Positions 35,413-47,210 of a stretch of 64,000 nt of DNA are shown here, piece after piece. The stretch is from positions 14,575,001 through 14,639,000 of the forward strand of contig JANTQA010000070.1 in the NCBI GenBank assembly GCA_027625915.1, read 5' to 3'. The notes under the pieces are model-generated. The model did not search any database, was not told the origin of the DNA, and saw only the letters and a list, made by a program, of their open reading frames with translations. The stretch comes from Anaeramoeba flamelloides (Eukaryota; Metamonada; Anaeramoebidae). The position numbers and the translations under genes were made by a program. How positions within the stretch are numbered: the stretch's first letter is position 1; each line of letters begins with the position of its first letter.

Positions 35413-35877
35413 GGATTACAATCCCTGAAATTTGAAAAAAGATTATCTTTTGTAGGGTGTACTGAGTTGATTTGGTTCTTAGTTGATCGATCTTGCGCTT
35501 GGTATGGATTTTAATAGGTGTTCAGGAATAACTTTTGAATTTTGGGTTGTAGAAAAGAATCTTGATTTACTTTTTTGTCAATTAGATAAATGAAAAAAGA
35601 AAATTTTTTAAAAGCTCCCAATAAAACCAAACTTAATTAAAAATTTCATTCAAAAACCTACAAACCATATTTTTTTATAACTTAAGTACCAGCCAATTAA
35701 TCTTAAACTCTTCAATTCGGATTTCGGAAAAAAAAAAAATAAATTGTCAAAAATTGACATTTTAAACCACTATTAAAATCCATACCAAGCACAAGATTGA
35801 TTAACTAAGAACCAAATTAACATGTGGTAACAAACGACACAAGATAATCTTTTTTCAAATTTCAGGGATTGTAAACC
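35413..35877. mobile_element. TTAA-type DNA element T2 (465 bp)
   Basis: Ends GGATTACAATCCCTGAAATT and complement of GGTTTACAATCCCTGAAATT, flanked by TTAA (35409-35412, 35878-35881). Inverted arms extend ~105 bp each (35413-35520, 35770-35877). No coding capacity. It is a second, sequence-unrelated TTAA family. Confidence 0.8.
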
Positions 35878-35881
35878 TTAA

Positions 35882-36733
35882 AGGTGTAATATTTTGTAAA
35901 AATACAATGAAATCTTGTCAAGATCTGGAAAAATTTTTTTTTTTTGTAATTTGTGTTTTGGCTTATGAAACGGAAGAGTTAAACCTCATTTCAACAATTT
36001 ATTGGTTTGAGTCTCTTTTTTGAAATCCAAAATTTGCCTGTTTCAAATATAAAATAAAAAAAAAGTAATCTATTACTTTGATTTATAATAAAGATAAATA
36101 ATGAAAATGGGAAAACGTATTTTTTGTTTATTGTTGGAAAGTATTGATTTCTCAAGCATATTTTTTATTTGGTGTTTCTTTTTCTTAGATTAATATTTTA
36201 AATTAAATCTCAGCCAATAAAACTAATTGTAGTATAGGTGATTAAATAAATGAATATTTCGTAAAAATCTTAACTTCAGTTAATCAATTAAATTGAGATC
36301 TATTAAGTAAAAAATTTTTTTTTTGATGTTGGTTAAAAGTTGTTTTCTCTATTTTCAAAAAAAGAAAAGAATTACAAAAAAAAATTTCATATTAGAAAAA
36401 TTTTTTTTAACAAATGACTTGGTCTTATTTACTAGAATCCTTATTACATTTTAAATCATTTTTGGTAGAAAAAAATTGATTTTGAATTTTGAGGATAAAA
36501 TTAACAAATTTCCCAAATATCTTCAAGAAAAGTTTATTTTGAAAAATGGAATTACATCTAATAACAAAAGCAAAATTTCTGGGTAAAATTTTTAAATGAC
36601 TTTAAAAACTTTAAATTATTATAACTATCCTTCTTAAAAAAAAAATACTATTATTTTTTAATCTGTTGAATATATCAATTTTTTGGTTGACTAAAAGTTT
36701 TATCTCAAAATTGAAAAAAAATCTTTATATATA
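35882..36733. other. Intergenic, nothing recognised
   Basis: AT-rich sequence without a convincing frame or repeat. Confidence 0.4.
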
Positions 36734-36735
36734 TA

Positions 36736-37247
36736 AACTATCTTTCATAATAATTGGCCCATTAAAAATCAAATTTTAAATAAAACTATTTTTAATAATT
36801 GAAGTTATCTATTATAATATAAAAATTTAGATTTTAATATTCAATACTATAATCAAGAGATATTTATTTTTTGTCTAAAAATAAAAGAAAGAAAAAATAA
36901 AAAAAACTGTTAAAAAAAATTAGGCCATTTATTTTGAATGAAGCATTACATGAAAAATAGACAATTTAAATAAGTAAAAAAACCCATTTATCGATTCTCC
37001 TTCCATTTAAATAATTAAATCTAATCTCTTTTTCATATTTGAAACCAATTTTTTTATTAAACCATCTGTTACCTCTTTCCAATTTTTCATTTTCATTTTC
37101 CATTTTAACAAAACAGTGTTAAAAAATAAGAAAGAGAAAAAATGATTTATTAGTAAACTTTTCATTGTGAGAGGAAAAACTTCAAAACTATACAAAAGCA
37201 ATTCATTATTCAAATGTAAGGTGGGCCATTTATTATGAAATTTAGTT
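36736..37247 (-). mobile_element. Tc1/mariner-derived MITE-2, copy 1
   Basis: 512 bp, ends AACTATCTTTCATAATAATT and complement of AACTAAATTTCATAATAAAT, flanked by TA (36734-36735, 37248-37249). Inverted copy of 41198-41712. The middle still encodes the tail of a Tc1/mariner transposase (next entry), so this is an internally deleted DNA transposon. Confidence 0.85.
37010..37120 (-). pseudogene. Tc1/mariner transposase C-terminal remnant (MITE-2 copy 1)
   Basis: The minus strand reads N-W-K-E-V-T-D-G-L-I-K-K-L-V-S-N-M-K-K-R-L-D-L-I-I, then a stop, then M-E-G-E-S-I in the same frame. The pattern W-x2-V/I ... L-V/I-x2-M-x-K-R-L-x2-V/I-I-x3-G is that of the last ~40 residues of Tc1-type transposases. 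Only this tail survives; the DDE core is absent. Confidence 0.6.
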
Positions 37248-37263
37248 TATATTATTATTAACG

Positions 37264-37349
37264 AAGTGTAAATTACACTCTAGTTGTCCTTGTGCTTAAA
37301 TTCCCTTTCAGAAATTTAAGCTTAAAATCATAGATTTCACGATTATTAA
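37264..37349 (+). repeat. Dispersed repeat R1, copy 2
   Basis: GAAGTGTAAATTACACTCT...AATCATAGATTTCAC as at 26408-26492. It starts only ~15 bp from the MITE-2 end. Confidence 0.6.
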
Positions 37350-37675
37350 TTAATGAAAATAACATTAAACTGTTTTGATTCGAAATTAATTCATAGGGGT
37401 TTTTTTAATTTAATTTTTTTTGAAATATTAATCTAATATTTTCATAGGAAAGACATACCCATAAAAAATGATCAATATTTTCTATTATTTACTTTTGTTT
37501 ATATTTCAAACGTAAAGGGCAAAATTGATTTGTGTTTTTTATTTATAACAGTAATAACTATTTAATAGTTAGTAAATTTCCTGAATTTTAGAATTTTTAA
37601 ACTTGATGGATAGTTTAGATATTTTTGATTTTTGGTTTATTATTTTTAAGTTGTAATTTTATGGAGTGTTTTCAA

Positions 37676-37960
37676 GTTCCGTAGATTGCCGTCAAGTGCC
37701 GTCATTGCCTAGGTTATCCAGAATTCAAAAGAATAGAGTAAAATTTAAGATTTAACTCAATTATTTTAAATTATGGAAAACCTAACAACAGTTTTCTTGA
37801 GGTTTTCAGTTTTATCGGTGAACTGTTCTAGGGTTTTTTTTTTTTTTACTTTTGGAAATAAACCGAAAATTTAATAAAATTTTCTGTTTATTTCTAAAAG
37901 CAAAAAAAAACCTAACGACATTTTCAACTCTTGGAATTCAATAATTCATTATAAGTGTAT
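37676..37960. repeat. Fold-back repeat R3, copy 1
   Basis: It contains CCAGAATTCAAAAGAATAGA and a palindromic core at 37855-37894 (GAAATAAACCGAAAATTT then its near complement). Related copies are at 46728-47210, ~63013-63060 and the right window edge. 37961-38420 shows nothing else. Confidence 0.6.
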
Positions 37961-38422
37961 TTTTATAGATTTTCTTTTTTTTAATTCAATTAAATCTTTT
38001 TAAATGCAAGTTAATTTTATTGTTAGTTCGTTGATTAAATTTTATTAATTTTTCTAATAAAAGAAGAGATAAATTTTTTAATTTTCTTTTTAATTTTTTT
38101 TTTCTATTAATAGAAATTGTTATATTTTCAATTTTAAATTCTGTTTTGTAAATAAGAATTGGTATATTTCTGTTTATTTTGCATATTTCAGTAATACATG
38201 AATTAATCCAAGAATTGAAATAATTTATTGTTTTTATTTGATAATTAAAAATTTCGAATCATTTTATAAATTGACTTAATATAAAAGATTTAAATAATCT
38301 AATTTTCAACTATTATTCAGAGACTGGTTATTGAATAATTGTTTACAGTTATTATATGTTTCTTTAGATTTTTTTAAATTATAAACTAAATGTACAATTT
38401 TATCTAAATAAATACCCAAATA

Positions 38423-38619
38423 CAGTCAGTTCCACTTTTAAGGCACAAACTTTCAACGAAATTTAAGGCACAATAAAAATCTCAAATTAAGGCACAAAAT
38501 TCAGATTCTAGTAAAATAAATTGTAAAATAAAAAATTTCGAAATTTTGTGCCTTAATTTGAAATTTTTTTGAGCCTTAAATTCCGTTGAAAGTTTGTGCC
38601 TTAAAAGTGGAACTGACTC
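38423..38619. mobile_element. MITE-1 copy 14
   Basis: TA flanks; the last base differs (GACTC instead of GACTG). Otherwise full length. Confidence 0.88.
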
Positions 38620-38675
38620 TAAAGTGATTTATTTTTTTAAGGGTCAAGTCATTTCGGTGAAATTTTTTTTTTAAA

Positions 38676-38852
38676 ATGAAAAAACTTTTTAGTAATTTTT
38701 ATGAGGATCCAACACCAATGAAAAACCAATCAACATATGATGTACGATCGATTAACAAAATTCAACGACCATCGACGCTGACATTTTTAAAAAAGCGCCA
38801 AAGAGTAATACTCAATTTCCAATTAGAATGGTTAGAAATCTACAATTTTTAA
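38676..38852 (+). CDS. Possible small protein, 58 residues
   Basis: An ATG-started frame begins M-K-K-L-F-S-N-F-Y-E-D-P-T-P-M and ends N-F-Q-L-E-W-L-E-I-Y-N-F. Its stretch is visibly GC-richer than the surroundings (CGATCGATTAAC, GACCATCGACG), which is why I list it. No family is recognised; it may be a scrap of a larger gene or chance. It starts 56 bp after MITE-1 copy 14. 38853-39686 holds no gene; a small GC-richer patch at 39255-39300 is unexplained. Confidence 0.25.
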   Translation: MKKLFSNFYEDPTPMKNQSTYDVRSINKIQRPSTLTFLKKRQRVILNFQLEWLEIYNF

Positions 38853-39686
38853 AATAAATGTGTCAGTTTTGAAGTGTAGCTCTTTGGTACTTTTTGAGAT
38901 CTTGGTGATTTTTTTTTTTTCATTGTTAACTATTCTCAAATAAGTTATTTTTAACTTAAGAATATTACATAATCCTTACTTGGTCAAATTTAGAGTGTTT
39001 TAAAATAACCACAAACCAGATTAAATCTAACTAAATTGATTGCCAAATTCAAGAAAGCAATTTGTTTTCAATTAAAGAAATTTAACCCTTTGGAAATAGA
39101 AAATGAGAAATAATTGAAATATTTTTTTTAAATTTTGATTTTTTGAGAATTGAAAATGTTTTTAAACTTTTTGAATTTGTTGCCCAAGAAGATCCAAAGA
39201 ATTTTTTTTTTGTTATTTGAATTTTGTAAACCAAAAGAAGGACTATTTTACAATACCCCTTTTTGGTCCCAGGCCACCCCCTGAGTGTGTAGTACATTCA
39301 GGGTAAAAGACTAGATCCTTAAGTTTCTTTTAAGAATTTAAAAAATTGAAAAGTTCCATGATGTATTAAATCTTTTTTTGGAAAGCTGAATGAAACTTTT
39401 GTTTCATTAGTTTTGCAACAAAGAGTACTATCTATCATATTTTTTAGAACAAAGGGAATTTCAATCATGATTATTTTTTTAATTAATCTCAGAAAAAATA
39501 ATAATACAAATTACAATGTTAATTATGAATATAACATAGGAAATAAAACATGTTTTATTCTTTTTTATTATTTCGTCCTGATATTATGCAGCTATATTTT
39601 ACCATTTGTACAATATCAATTCTTTATCCAAATTGTTTCCTTTTAGATTATTAGTGTTGTTATTGAAAATTTTTATTTTTAAGTAA

Positions 39687-39884
39687 TGGTAGTTCCACTT
39701 TTTAGGCACAAACTTTCAACAAAATTTAAGGCACAACAAAAATCTCAAATTAAAGTACAATTTTTGAAAATGATTTTTTGCACAAATTATTTTATTAGAA
39801 TTGGGAATGTTGTGTCTTATTTTAAAAATTTTTTTGTACCTTGATTTTTGTTGAAAGTTTGTAACTTAGTTGTGGAACTAGCAG
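39687..39884. mobile_element. MITE-1 copy 15 (decayed)
   Basis: Same layout as the other copies but with many substitutions and eroded ends (GGTAGTTCCACTTTTTAGGC at the left). The oldest-looking member in the window. Confidence 0.75.
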
Positions 39885-40140
39885 TAATTATCAGTAAATC
39901 TTGAAATTTAAAATATTAAACATTAGTTTTTTTTTGCAAGTTTGAAAAATTGGAGTTATTGGTTACTTTATTATTATTAAAATTATGTTCTATTTTTAGA
40001 TTTGCTATGAAACTAAAAAAATAACATATGATAATTTTTAATTGAGATCTAAAGTAAAACAACATAATAATTTATTGTTCAATTATATTTATAATAGATT
40101 TTCAGAGACTATTTCAACCATGCAGAACCAATATTAAATA

Positions 40141-40338
40141 CAGTCAGTTCCACTTTTAAAGCACAAACTTTCAAGGAAAGTTAAGGCTCAAAAAAATCTC
40201 AAATTTAGGCACAAAATTTGGAATTTTTTATTTTTACAAATTATTTTACTAGAATCTGAATTTTGTGCCTTAATTTGAGATTTTTATTGTACCTTATATT
40301 TTCATTGAAAGTTTGTGTCTTAAAAGTGGAACTGGCTG
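40141..40338. mobile_element. MITE-1 copy 16
   Basis: TA flanks; more diverged than the LINE copies (several changes in both arms) but full length. Confidence 0.88.
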
Positions 40339-40473
40339 TACTTTTAATTACAATATACTGTCATTATAGAAAAATCTATGGTTAAGCTAATGCTTTTACT
40401 TTTATCTTTATACCTGTGATTGTTTACTAATTTTTTTATTTTGTCAAGATCAATTAATATTACTACTTGACTA

Positions 40474-40597
40474 ATTAATTTTATAGAGACGTTGTGGCCA
40501 TGTAACACCAATGTGATTTGGTTAACATCCAATTACAACATACTTTGATTTCTGACTTCTCCTTTGTAGACGCTAATTCCTTAAATTGGAACATTAA
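40474..40597 (+). repeat. Dispersed repeat R4, copy 1
   Basis: It contains AGAGACGTTG, CCATGTAACACCAATGTG, ACAACATACTTTGAT and GACTTCTCCTTTG in order. Copies at 43540-43640 and 52086-52180 keep the same order. Nature unknown; no clear ends. 40598-41195 shows nothing else. Confidence 0.6.
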
Positions 40598-41197
40598 AAT
40601 AATTTTATATCATGATTGAAATTTTTTCTTGAATTTTTCAATTATTTTGATTTGAATTTTTTGTAACTTTTTCTTGATTCAGAGAATTCAATCCCCTTTT
40701 AGGATAACCTTAGAAATAGTATTCTTTGATTTGACTTGGTTCGATGATAGGAATATTAGAAAATTGAAATTTTGAAAGAAAATTTAATTAAAAAAATGTT
40801 TTCGAAAATAATAATAAATAGTAATGGGGCCAGACATTCAAGTTTAAGAAATTTTATGGATTCACCCAAATTAAAAAGACAATGAATAAACAGTGCGAGA
40901 AAAATATACTATTATCAATTTTTTTTTTTTCTTTATTCTTGATTTCAACAAAAGTATTGGGGAAAGGATATCTTTCTTTTTGGTCTTTCTAAAAGAAAAG
41001 ATTAGATTAAAATGTACACCTTTTCCGGTATATTTTTTTGATTTATTCTTGGATTAATTTCAAAAATATTAATAAACAGATTTCTAGATCCAAAAAAAAA
41101 TTTAATAAAACCTAAATTTTAATCAAAAAAAAACTGTTCCAAAAAATTCAAGATGCAAATCTGATTTATTTTTGTTTTGTATTTCTTTTCACAAATA

Positions 41198-41712
41198 AAC
41201 TAAATTTCATAATAAATGGCCCACCTTACATTTGAATAATGAATTGCTTTTGTATCGTTTTGAAGTTTTTCCTCTCACAATGAAAAGTTTACAAATAAAT
41301 CATTTTTTCTCTTTTTTATTTTTTCAAAAGTGTTTTGTTAAAATGGAAAATGAAAATGAAAAATTTGAAAGAAGTAACAGATGAATTAATGCAAAATTTG
41401 GTTTCAAATATGAAAAAGAGATTAGATTTAGTTATTTAAATGGAAGGAGAATCGATAAATGGGTTTTTTTACTTTTTTAAATTTTCTATTTTTTATGTAA
41501 TGCTTCTTTCAAAATAAATGACCTAATTTTTTTTTAACAGTTTTTTTTATTTTTTTTTTACTTTTATTTTTAGACAAAAAATAAATATCTCTTGATTATA
41601 GTATTGAATATTAAAATCTAAATTTTTATATTATAACAGATAACTTCAATCATTAAAAATATTTTTATTTAAAATTTGATTTTTAATGGGCCAATTATTA
41701 TGAAAGATAGTT
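41198..41712 (+). mobile_element. Tc1/mariner-derived MITE-2, copy 2
   Basis: 515 bp, TA flanks (41196-41197, 41713-41714), inverted relative to copy 1. It keeps the same transposase tail at ~41340-41470 on the plus strand: L-K-E-V-T-D-E-L-M-Q-N-L-V-S-N-M-K-K-R-L, then D-L-V-I, stop, M-E-G-E-S-I-N-G-F. Confidence 0.85.
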
Positions 41713-42096
41713 TAGATTAACGAATGATGTTATGGTTTCAAAGTTTCAATACCCTGTGGTACTCAAAAATTGAATTTTCAGTCTGATTCTCACAATTATA
41801 ATTTTTCAAAATAGTAAAATGTGCCGACTTCCTTAAGAAAGATATTTCACAGTTTTAAATCTTTCGATTGATCACCTAACCCTTAAATTAGTCTTAAAAA
41901 CAGTTTTTTTCTCAAATTTTTGAATATCAGACTACTTATATTGGATTTAGAAACAGAAAAAATATTCATTTTTTTTTCAATTTCCTTTTAAGAACAGAGA
42001 TTGTAGATCAAAACCACAAATTCCAATCTATTTCTTTGAGAACTCAATTTAAATAAAAAAAATATCTCAGGAAAGCGAATATTTTATTCCCATTAA

Positions 42097-43455
42097 GGGA
42101 GTAGCCACGGTAAAAGGAAAAATTTTTCACTTTTTTGCAATTTTGAAGAGGATCAGAAAATAGCATTTTTTTACTTTGGTTGTAACTCATTGATTTTTAT
42201 TATTTGAAGTACTTCATTCATTAGATTTTGTAAATTTTTTTTTTCAGAGTCTCAAAGAAATTGCCACAATAGAATGTTGAGTTGAATTGCTTAAAATAGT
42301 GTTTCAGATGTTAAATGACTTATCTTTTGTCCTTATCTCAACATTCTATATTGGTATTTAATTTTTTCATTTTTTATTTTTTCTCATTTTTGAATTTTTT
42401 TAATCCAGACAATTAAAAGTAATTAGAAATATTCTTTTATCAGTGATATTTGGGATTAATGGATTTTGTTTAAAATGAACAACAACATTACAATCAAGAG
42501 AACCACAAACAAAAATACAAATGGGGTTTAATAGCTGAATGATTCCAAAAAATAATAGTTATCCCAAAACTTATATAGTTCGGGTTTTAAATAGTTGGAT
42601 TTAGTGGAATTGGAGAAGTGAATATGATTATATTTTATTAAAATTTCAACCACAAAATAGCTAGAATTTTTATTCTATAAATCTAAAATTATCTTCTCCC
42701 AAAAAAAAAAAAAAGAGTCCCATTCCAAAAATTTGGAAACATCTATAATCAAAAATATGAAAATAAAAAACTCAATTTATTATATTCTCCCAAAGGTAAT
42801 ATAAAATCACATTTAAGTTAACATAATATTAATGTTTTTATAAGTAATCCTTTTCATCCAAATAAAAGAAAACAATATAATACAAAAAAATAAAAACCTG
42901 TTTGTCCGAAATAATAAAACGAGCGGAACAAAAAATGTATTGGTAAATTTGTTAAAATCACACCAACAATTGTTGATCGATCAAATGTTAAGATATAATA
43001 GACCAATTGTATGTGATTTTTCAATTTAAGAAACTCAACACTAACATTTTATCAACATTTTTGAAAAAATAATCCCAGATCTTAAGAAATAGATTGTGTA
43101 ACTCGAAAAAAGGAAATGAAAACAAAAACAAAAAAAACAAAAAATGAAATAGTTTCTAGAATAAAAATTAATTACAAATTGAATGTAAAGTCTGATATTG
43201 CTATTCTTTCGACTGTTTAAACTGTGTCTAAAATTTAACAGAATTAAGTTTTACAAGAAAAATTAAAAAAAAAAAACTATTTTATCAATATATTCTCTTT
43301 TTTTTTATTGTTTAATATTACTAAAAAATAAAATTATCAAATAATTTTTTTAAATAAAATTTTTAGAGAATCTACGATTATACGCCACTAAAATAAAATA
43401 CTCTTATCTCATCTCTCACAAGATTTTTATCATGCCTTATGGTGTAGCTACTGCC
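42097..43455 (+). mobile_element. TTAA-type DNA element T1, copy 2
   Basis: 1,359 bp, ends GGGAGTAGCCACGG and complement of GGCAGTAGCTACACC, TTAA on both sides (42093-42096, 43456-43459). It lacks the MITE-3 insertion of copy 1 and so shows the empty site. No transposase frame. Confidence 0.8.
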
Positions 43456-43539
43456 TTAAGAATTCAAAAACCAGTAATTCAACCATCGTTTTTGATTTGC
43501 CAATAAAGGGTAATATTACTGAATTACAAATCTGATTTT

Positions 43540-43640
43540 TAGAGACATTGGAACCATGTAACACCACTGTGGTTAAAAACACTCAATAACAAAATACTTT
43601 ACTTTTTGACTTCTTATTGGCAGAGGCTAATTCCAAACAC
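43540..43640 (+). repeat. Dispersed repeat R4, copy 2
   Basis: AGAGACATTG, CCATGTAACACCACTGTGGT and GACTTCTTATTGG in the same order as copy 1. Confidence 0.6.
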
Positions 43641-43796
43641 GTGTGCAAAAATATATGTCTTCATATTTTATATTTTTGAGAAATTTTTTAGTTTTCTTAG
43701 AACTTTCAAATATCAAGAAACTAATTTGAAGTTGTAAAAAATCGTAACCAAAAGATAAAATTTGAAAAGAAAATTAAAACAAATTTAAATTTGAAG

Positions 43797-44168
43797 AGGG
43801 TTTTTAAGCAGCAATTGTTAAAAAATAAAAAATAAAAAAAAAAAAAAAAAGCTATCTTTGATTAAGAACACCCAAAATCACAGACATGATACTTTTTGTT
43901 GATTGAATAAAATTTTGATAATTGATCTTGAATGTTCATTTGGCGATTCATTTTTTAATTGTTGAAATTTCCATTTTTTTTTTGATCTTGTTTACCTTAA
44001 ACTTTTGTTATTTTTTTATTTTTGCCTTTGCTTTTTCATTTTTATTTTCAAGTTACTCCTACTTTTCGTGTTTCAGTATCTCAGTTTTAACAATTAACCA
44101 CTTGAACTTTTTACTTTGTAACTCTTCTTCTTGATATAAAGAAGACTCAACCAGAGGAAAAATAGGAA
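43797..44168 (+). repeat. Dispersed repeat R2, copy 2
   Basis: Direct copy of 26563-26935. It ends ~275 bp before the ankyrin-BTB coding region and may include its upstream flank. Confidence 0.65.
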
Positions 44169-44444
44169 AAATTTTTCAAAGTTTTTTCAATCTTCTTTTA
44201 GACTCGGTTTTAAAGAAGTTTGTTTTCTGTTTCCTTTGTAAAAATCCCATTATCTGAAATTTTGCTTTCGAAAGGAATTACTCAGCACAAAATATGAGTT
44301 TCTTTATTTCAATTTCGAAAATTCATAATCAAGCCACTTATTTGAAAGTACACTTACTGTTCCATTTTTGGTGGACAAATACAACAAATTTTATTTTAAC
44401 AAAATGTCTCCCAAAGGTCAAACATTAATTCGGGAACCATTTTT

Positions 44445-46336
44445 TTGAATCATCTTCTTTTCTTTGAAATGGTATATCGGGTAACAAGTAACGGTGTTTT
44501 ATACAAGTGTCACGTTAATACAACCAATTTACGAAGAAATTACATCACCCACGAAGGGAGACCCAACCACAACTCTAATCGCTTCTCTCATCCTAACTCT
44601 GATCATAACTCCCTTAGTGGCATGAATAATAATTATGATCAGAGCGATAATAACAAAAAGAAATCTACAACACAAAATTATCACAATAAAAAATTGAATT
44701 ATTTCTGCTCACAACCTTGGGTCAAAACGAAGATTTTGAGACAAGCACTTCTCCAAGGAGAAGATCCAAACAGAGTTTCAAATACTGGAAACACTGCCTT
44801 ATTGCTTTTGTAGTTCCAGTTATGTGTCACCAATAAAAATTCAAATTTGTTTAAAATTTGGAGCTGATCCAAACCTTGTGTGTCAAAGGGGGTTCTCATG
44901 TCTTGACAACCTTTGCTTAAATCCAATGGTATTAAAACAATCAATTTGTGTTTTGATTCGTGGAGGGGCACATGCAAATAACATAGCAATTGATCCACAA
45001 ACTCAAGAGCAAACATTTGAAACCCAAATAATGCCACTTTTGTCTCAGATATACAAAAACGGAAATGATTACTATGCAGACTTTAATTTACCTGAGTCTG
45101 AGTCTGAGTCTGAGTCTGAGTCTGAGTCTGGGTCTGGGTCTGGGTCTGGGTCTGAGTCTGGGTCTGGGTCTGGGTCTGGGTCTGGGTCTGGATCTGGGTC
45201 TGAGTCTAAATCTGGGTCTGGGTCTGAATTTGAATCTGATTCTGAATCTAAATCCGTTTATGAAAAAGAATCAAAGTCTGCAGAAGAAAAAGAAAAGGAA
45301 AAAGAAAAAGAAAAAGACCAAATATCTGAACAAAAACAAAAATCTAAAAATTATCCCCTGGAAACTATTGAGGATAAAGTAAAAAATGTTTCTAAAGAAA
45401 AAGAAAAAGAAAAAAAAATTAAATATCAAAGCCAACAAAAAACCTGTAATTTTCCAATAGAAAGAGACAATTTTGAAGAAAATCCAATTCTATCTTTTGT
45501 ATAAATTTTTTCTATTTTTCTGTTTATTTATTTGTTATTCCTTACAACGGAGTTTATTTCAAATATACTATTTTTAAACCCAATAGGGGCCTTTACAAGA
45601 GATGAGTGTAATGGCAGCTCACATGAATCTATTGAGCCTTTATGAAGACTTTCGGAATTATTTTAAACGACAGGAATTTTGTGATTTCACGATCCAGGGC
45701 CAAGGGGTACATTCGTTAATTGTTGAAAAACGAACAGGGATCAAATGTGACAAATTAAAAAAAAAACTTGAAAAAATAGAAAAAAATGAAACAAGGAAAT
45801 TTTTAAAATGGGTGTATGGATATTATGACATAATTAAAGAGAGTGCAACCAAAAAAGAACTCAAGAAATTTGAAATAAATAATATATATGCTGATCTTGT
45901 TTGTACGAAATTAGATATTGATCGTAAAATACGCCAAAAGTTATTGAACATCTGCTTGAGAGAACTTTATCATGATGAATCATCAAAAAAATTTTTCATT
46001 AATTTTGGAAAGAAAACTCAGATTAAGGCACACACCGAAATTGCCCAGGCAAGAAGCGGCTTTTTCAGAACGATTACCAAAGATTGGCCTAAGGGCGAAC
46101 CGTATATTATCACAGACAATACCGGTGCAGCTCCTGAAGTTGTTCAAGTATTAGTTAAATATTTCTATTATGGCGACCTTCAATCCAATAATCTGTTTGA
46201 TGATTATAATGATGAACATTTTTTGTCATGCTTCAATTTTTATCAATTAAACAAAAAATCTGGTTTTGGTGCCCAAATAATGATGGAAAATTTAAAGCAT
46301 AGCATTACTGAAAATTTGAATTCGAATGAGAATTAG
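44445..46336 (+). CDS. Ankyrin-repeat and BTB/POZ protein (two exons, one apparent frame change)
   Basis: Exon 1 ends at 45498 and exon 2 runs 45587-46336, joined in phase 0 across an 88-bp GT...AG intron (45499-45586). N-terminus: Asn/His-rich, then ankyrin-like repeats (L-R-Q-A-L-L-Q-G-E-D-P-N-R-V and L-K-F-G-A-D-P-N-L-V), a Ser-Glu/Ser-Gly repeat (45093-45230), a Lys/Glu-rich stretch, then a split BTB: Y-F-K-R-Q-E-F-C-D-F-T-I ... and A-R-S-G-F-F-R with L-V-K-Y-F-Y-Y-G. Such proteins usually act as ubiquitin-ligase adaptors or scaffolds. At ~44800-44815 the frame moves by one base in a short T run (the first part ends in a stop, the second continues C-S-S-S-Y-V-S-P): either an assembly error or a recent lesion. 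The start is uncertain: another ATG at 44403 is out of frame by a similar shift in a T7 run. Confidence 0.75.
45093..45246 (+). repeat. Hexanucleotide repeat GAGTCT/GGGTCT
   Basis: About 25 in-frame six-base units encoding Ser-Glu then Ser-Gly dipeptides in the linker between ankyrin and BTB parts. Likely length-variable. Confidence 0.85.
45499..45586 (+). other. Intron in ankyrin-BTB gene
   Basis: Donor TCTTTT|GTATAA, acceptor CCAATAG|GGGCCT. Both flanking frames stay open and in phase 0. Confidence 0.75.
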
Positions 46337-46727
46337 TAGACAAATAACAATAAAAATAAAAATGAAAATGAAAATGAAAATGAACTCAATCACATTGATT
46401 ATGTTGATAGTGATGTTTGCATACTTGTGAATGATGGTCTTAATCTGCCTGTTGCAATACTCGTAGCCTTCGGTGAGATTTTATAATTATATTATAAACT
46501 GTCAAGATCTTCACAATTATCATTAGCATTTCTATTTTCATTATCATTTTTATTTCCATTATCATTATCATATAAAGTTTTTTGGTAGAAAATTTAAAAT
46601 TACAAATAAATTTTATTTCACAAAAGATATTCAACAACTTTAAGAAATCTATTATTTGCATTCTTGTAAAATTAATCATCAAAAAGTTAAAACTTTTTTT
46701 TTTTATTTTTATTTTTATTTTTTTTTA

Positions 46728-47210
46728 ACGGAGGAGTTGTTAATCCCTCATATTTGCCGTTAGGTTTATTTCTCAAATTAAAAAAAGACGCCTTTGGCTT
46801 TTCCAGAATTCAAAAGAATTGAGTAAAATCTTTGATTTTTCTCTATTGTTTTGAATTATGGAAAAACTCCGTTAGGTTTTTTTGAGTTTTCTATTTATTT
46901 GGAAAATCAATAGATTTTCGTTAGGTTTTTTTTACTTTCCGAAATAAACCGAAAATTTATTAAAATTTTCTGTTTATTTCAAAAAGTAAAAAAAACCTAG
47001 AACACTTTACAAATAAAATAGAAAACCTCAAAAAAACCTAGAACACTTCTAAATAATCAGAAAACTCAAAAAAACCTAACGGTGCTTTTTTTATTTTAAT
47101 TTAAAAATATAAAGTCAAATCAAAGATTTTACTCCATTCTTTTAAATTCCAGAAAATTTAATAAAGTTTTTTTATTTAATTTGAGAAATAAAAAGAAAAT
47201 TTTCAAAATT
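46728..47210. repeat. Fold-back repeat R3, copy 2 (longest)
   Basis: Outer arms (TTTCTCAAATTAAA...CCAGAATTCAAAAGAATTGA and its complement) enclose several copies of AGGTTTTTTT(T/G)A and a palindromic core at 46941-46980. Non-coding. 46337-46727 holds only GAAAAT-type simple repeats. Confidence 0.65.

Noticed and set aside
45093-45246. CRISPR-like or satellite array
   Set aside because: The repeats are six-base units in frame within a coding linker.
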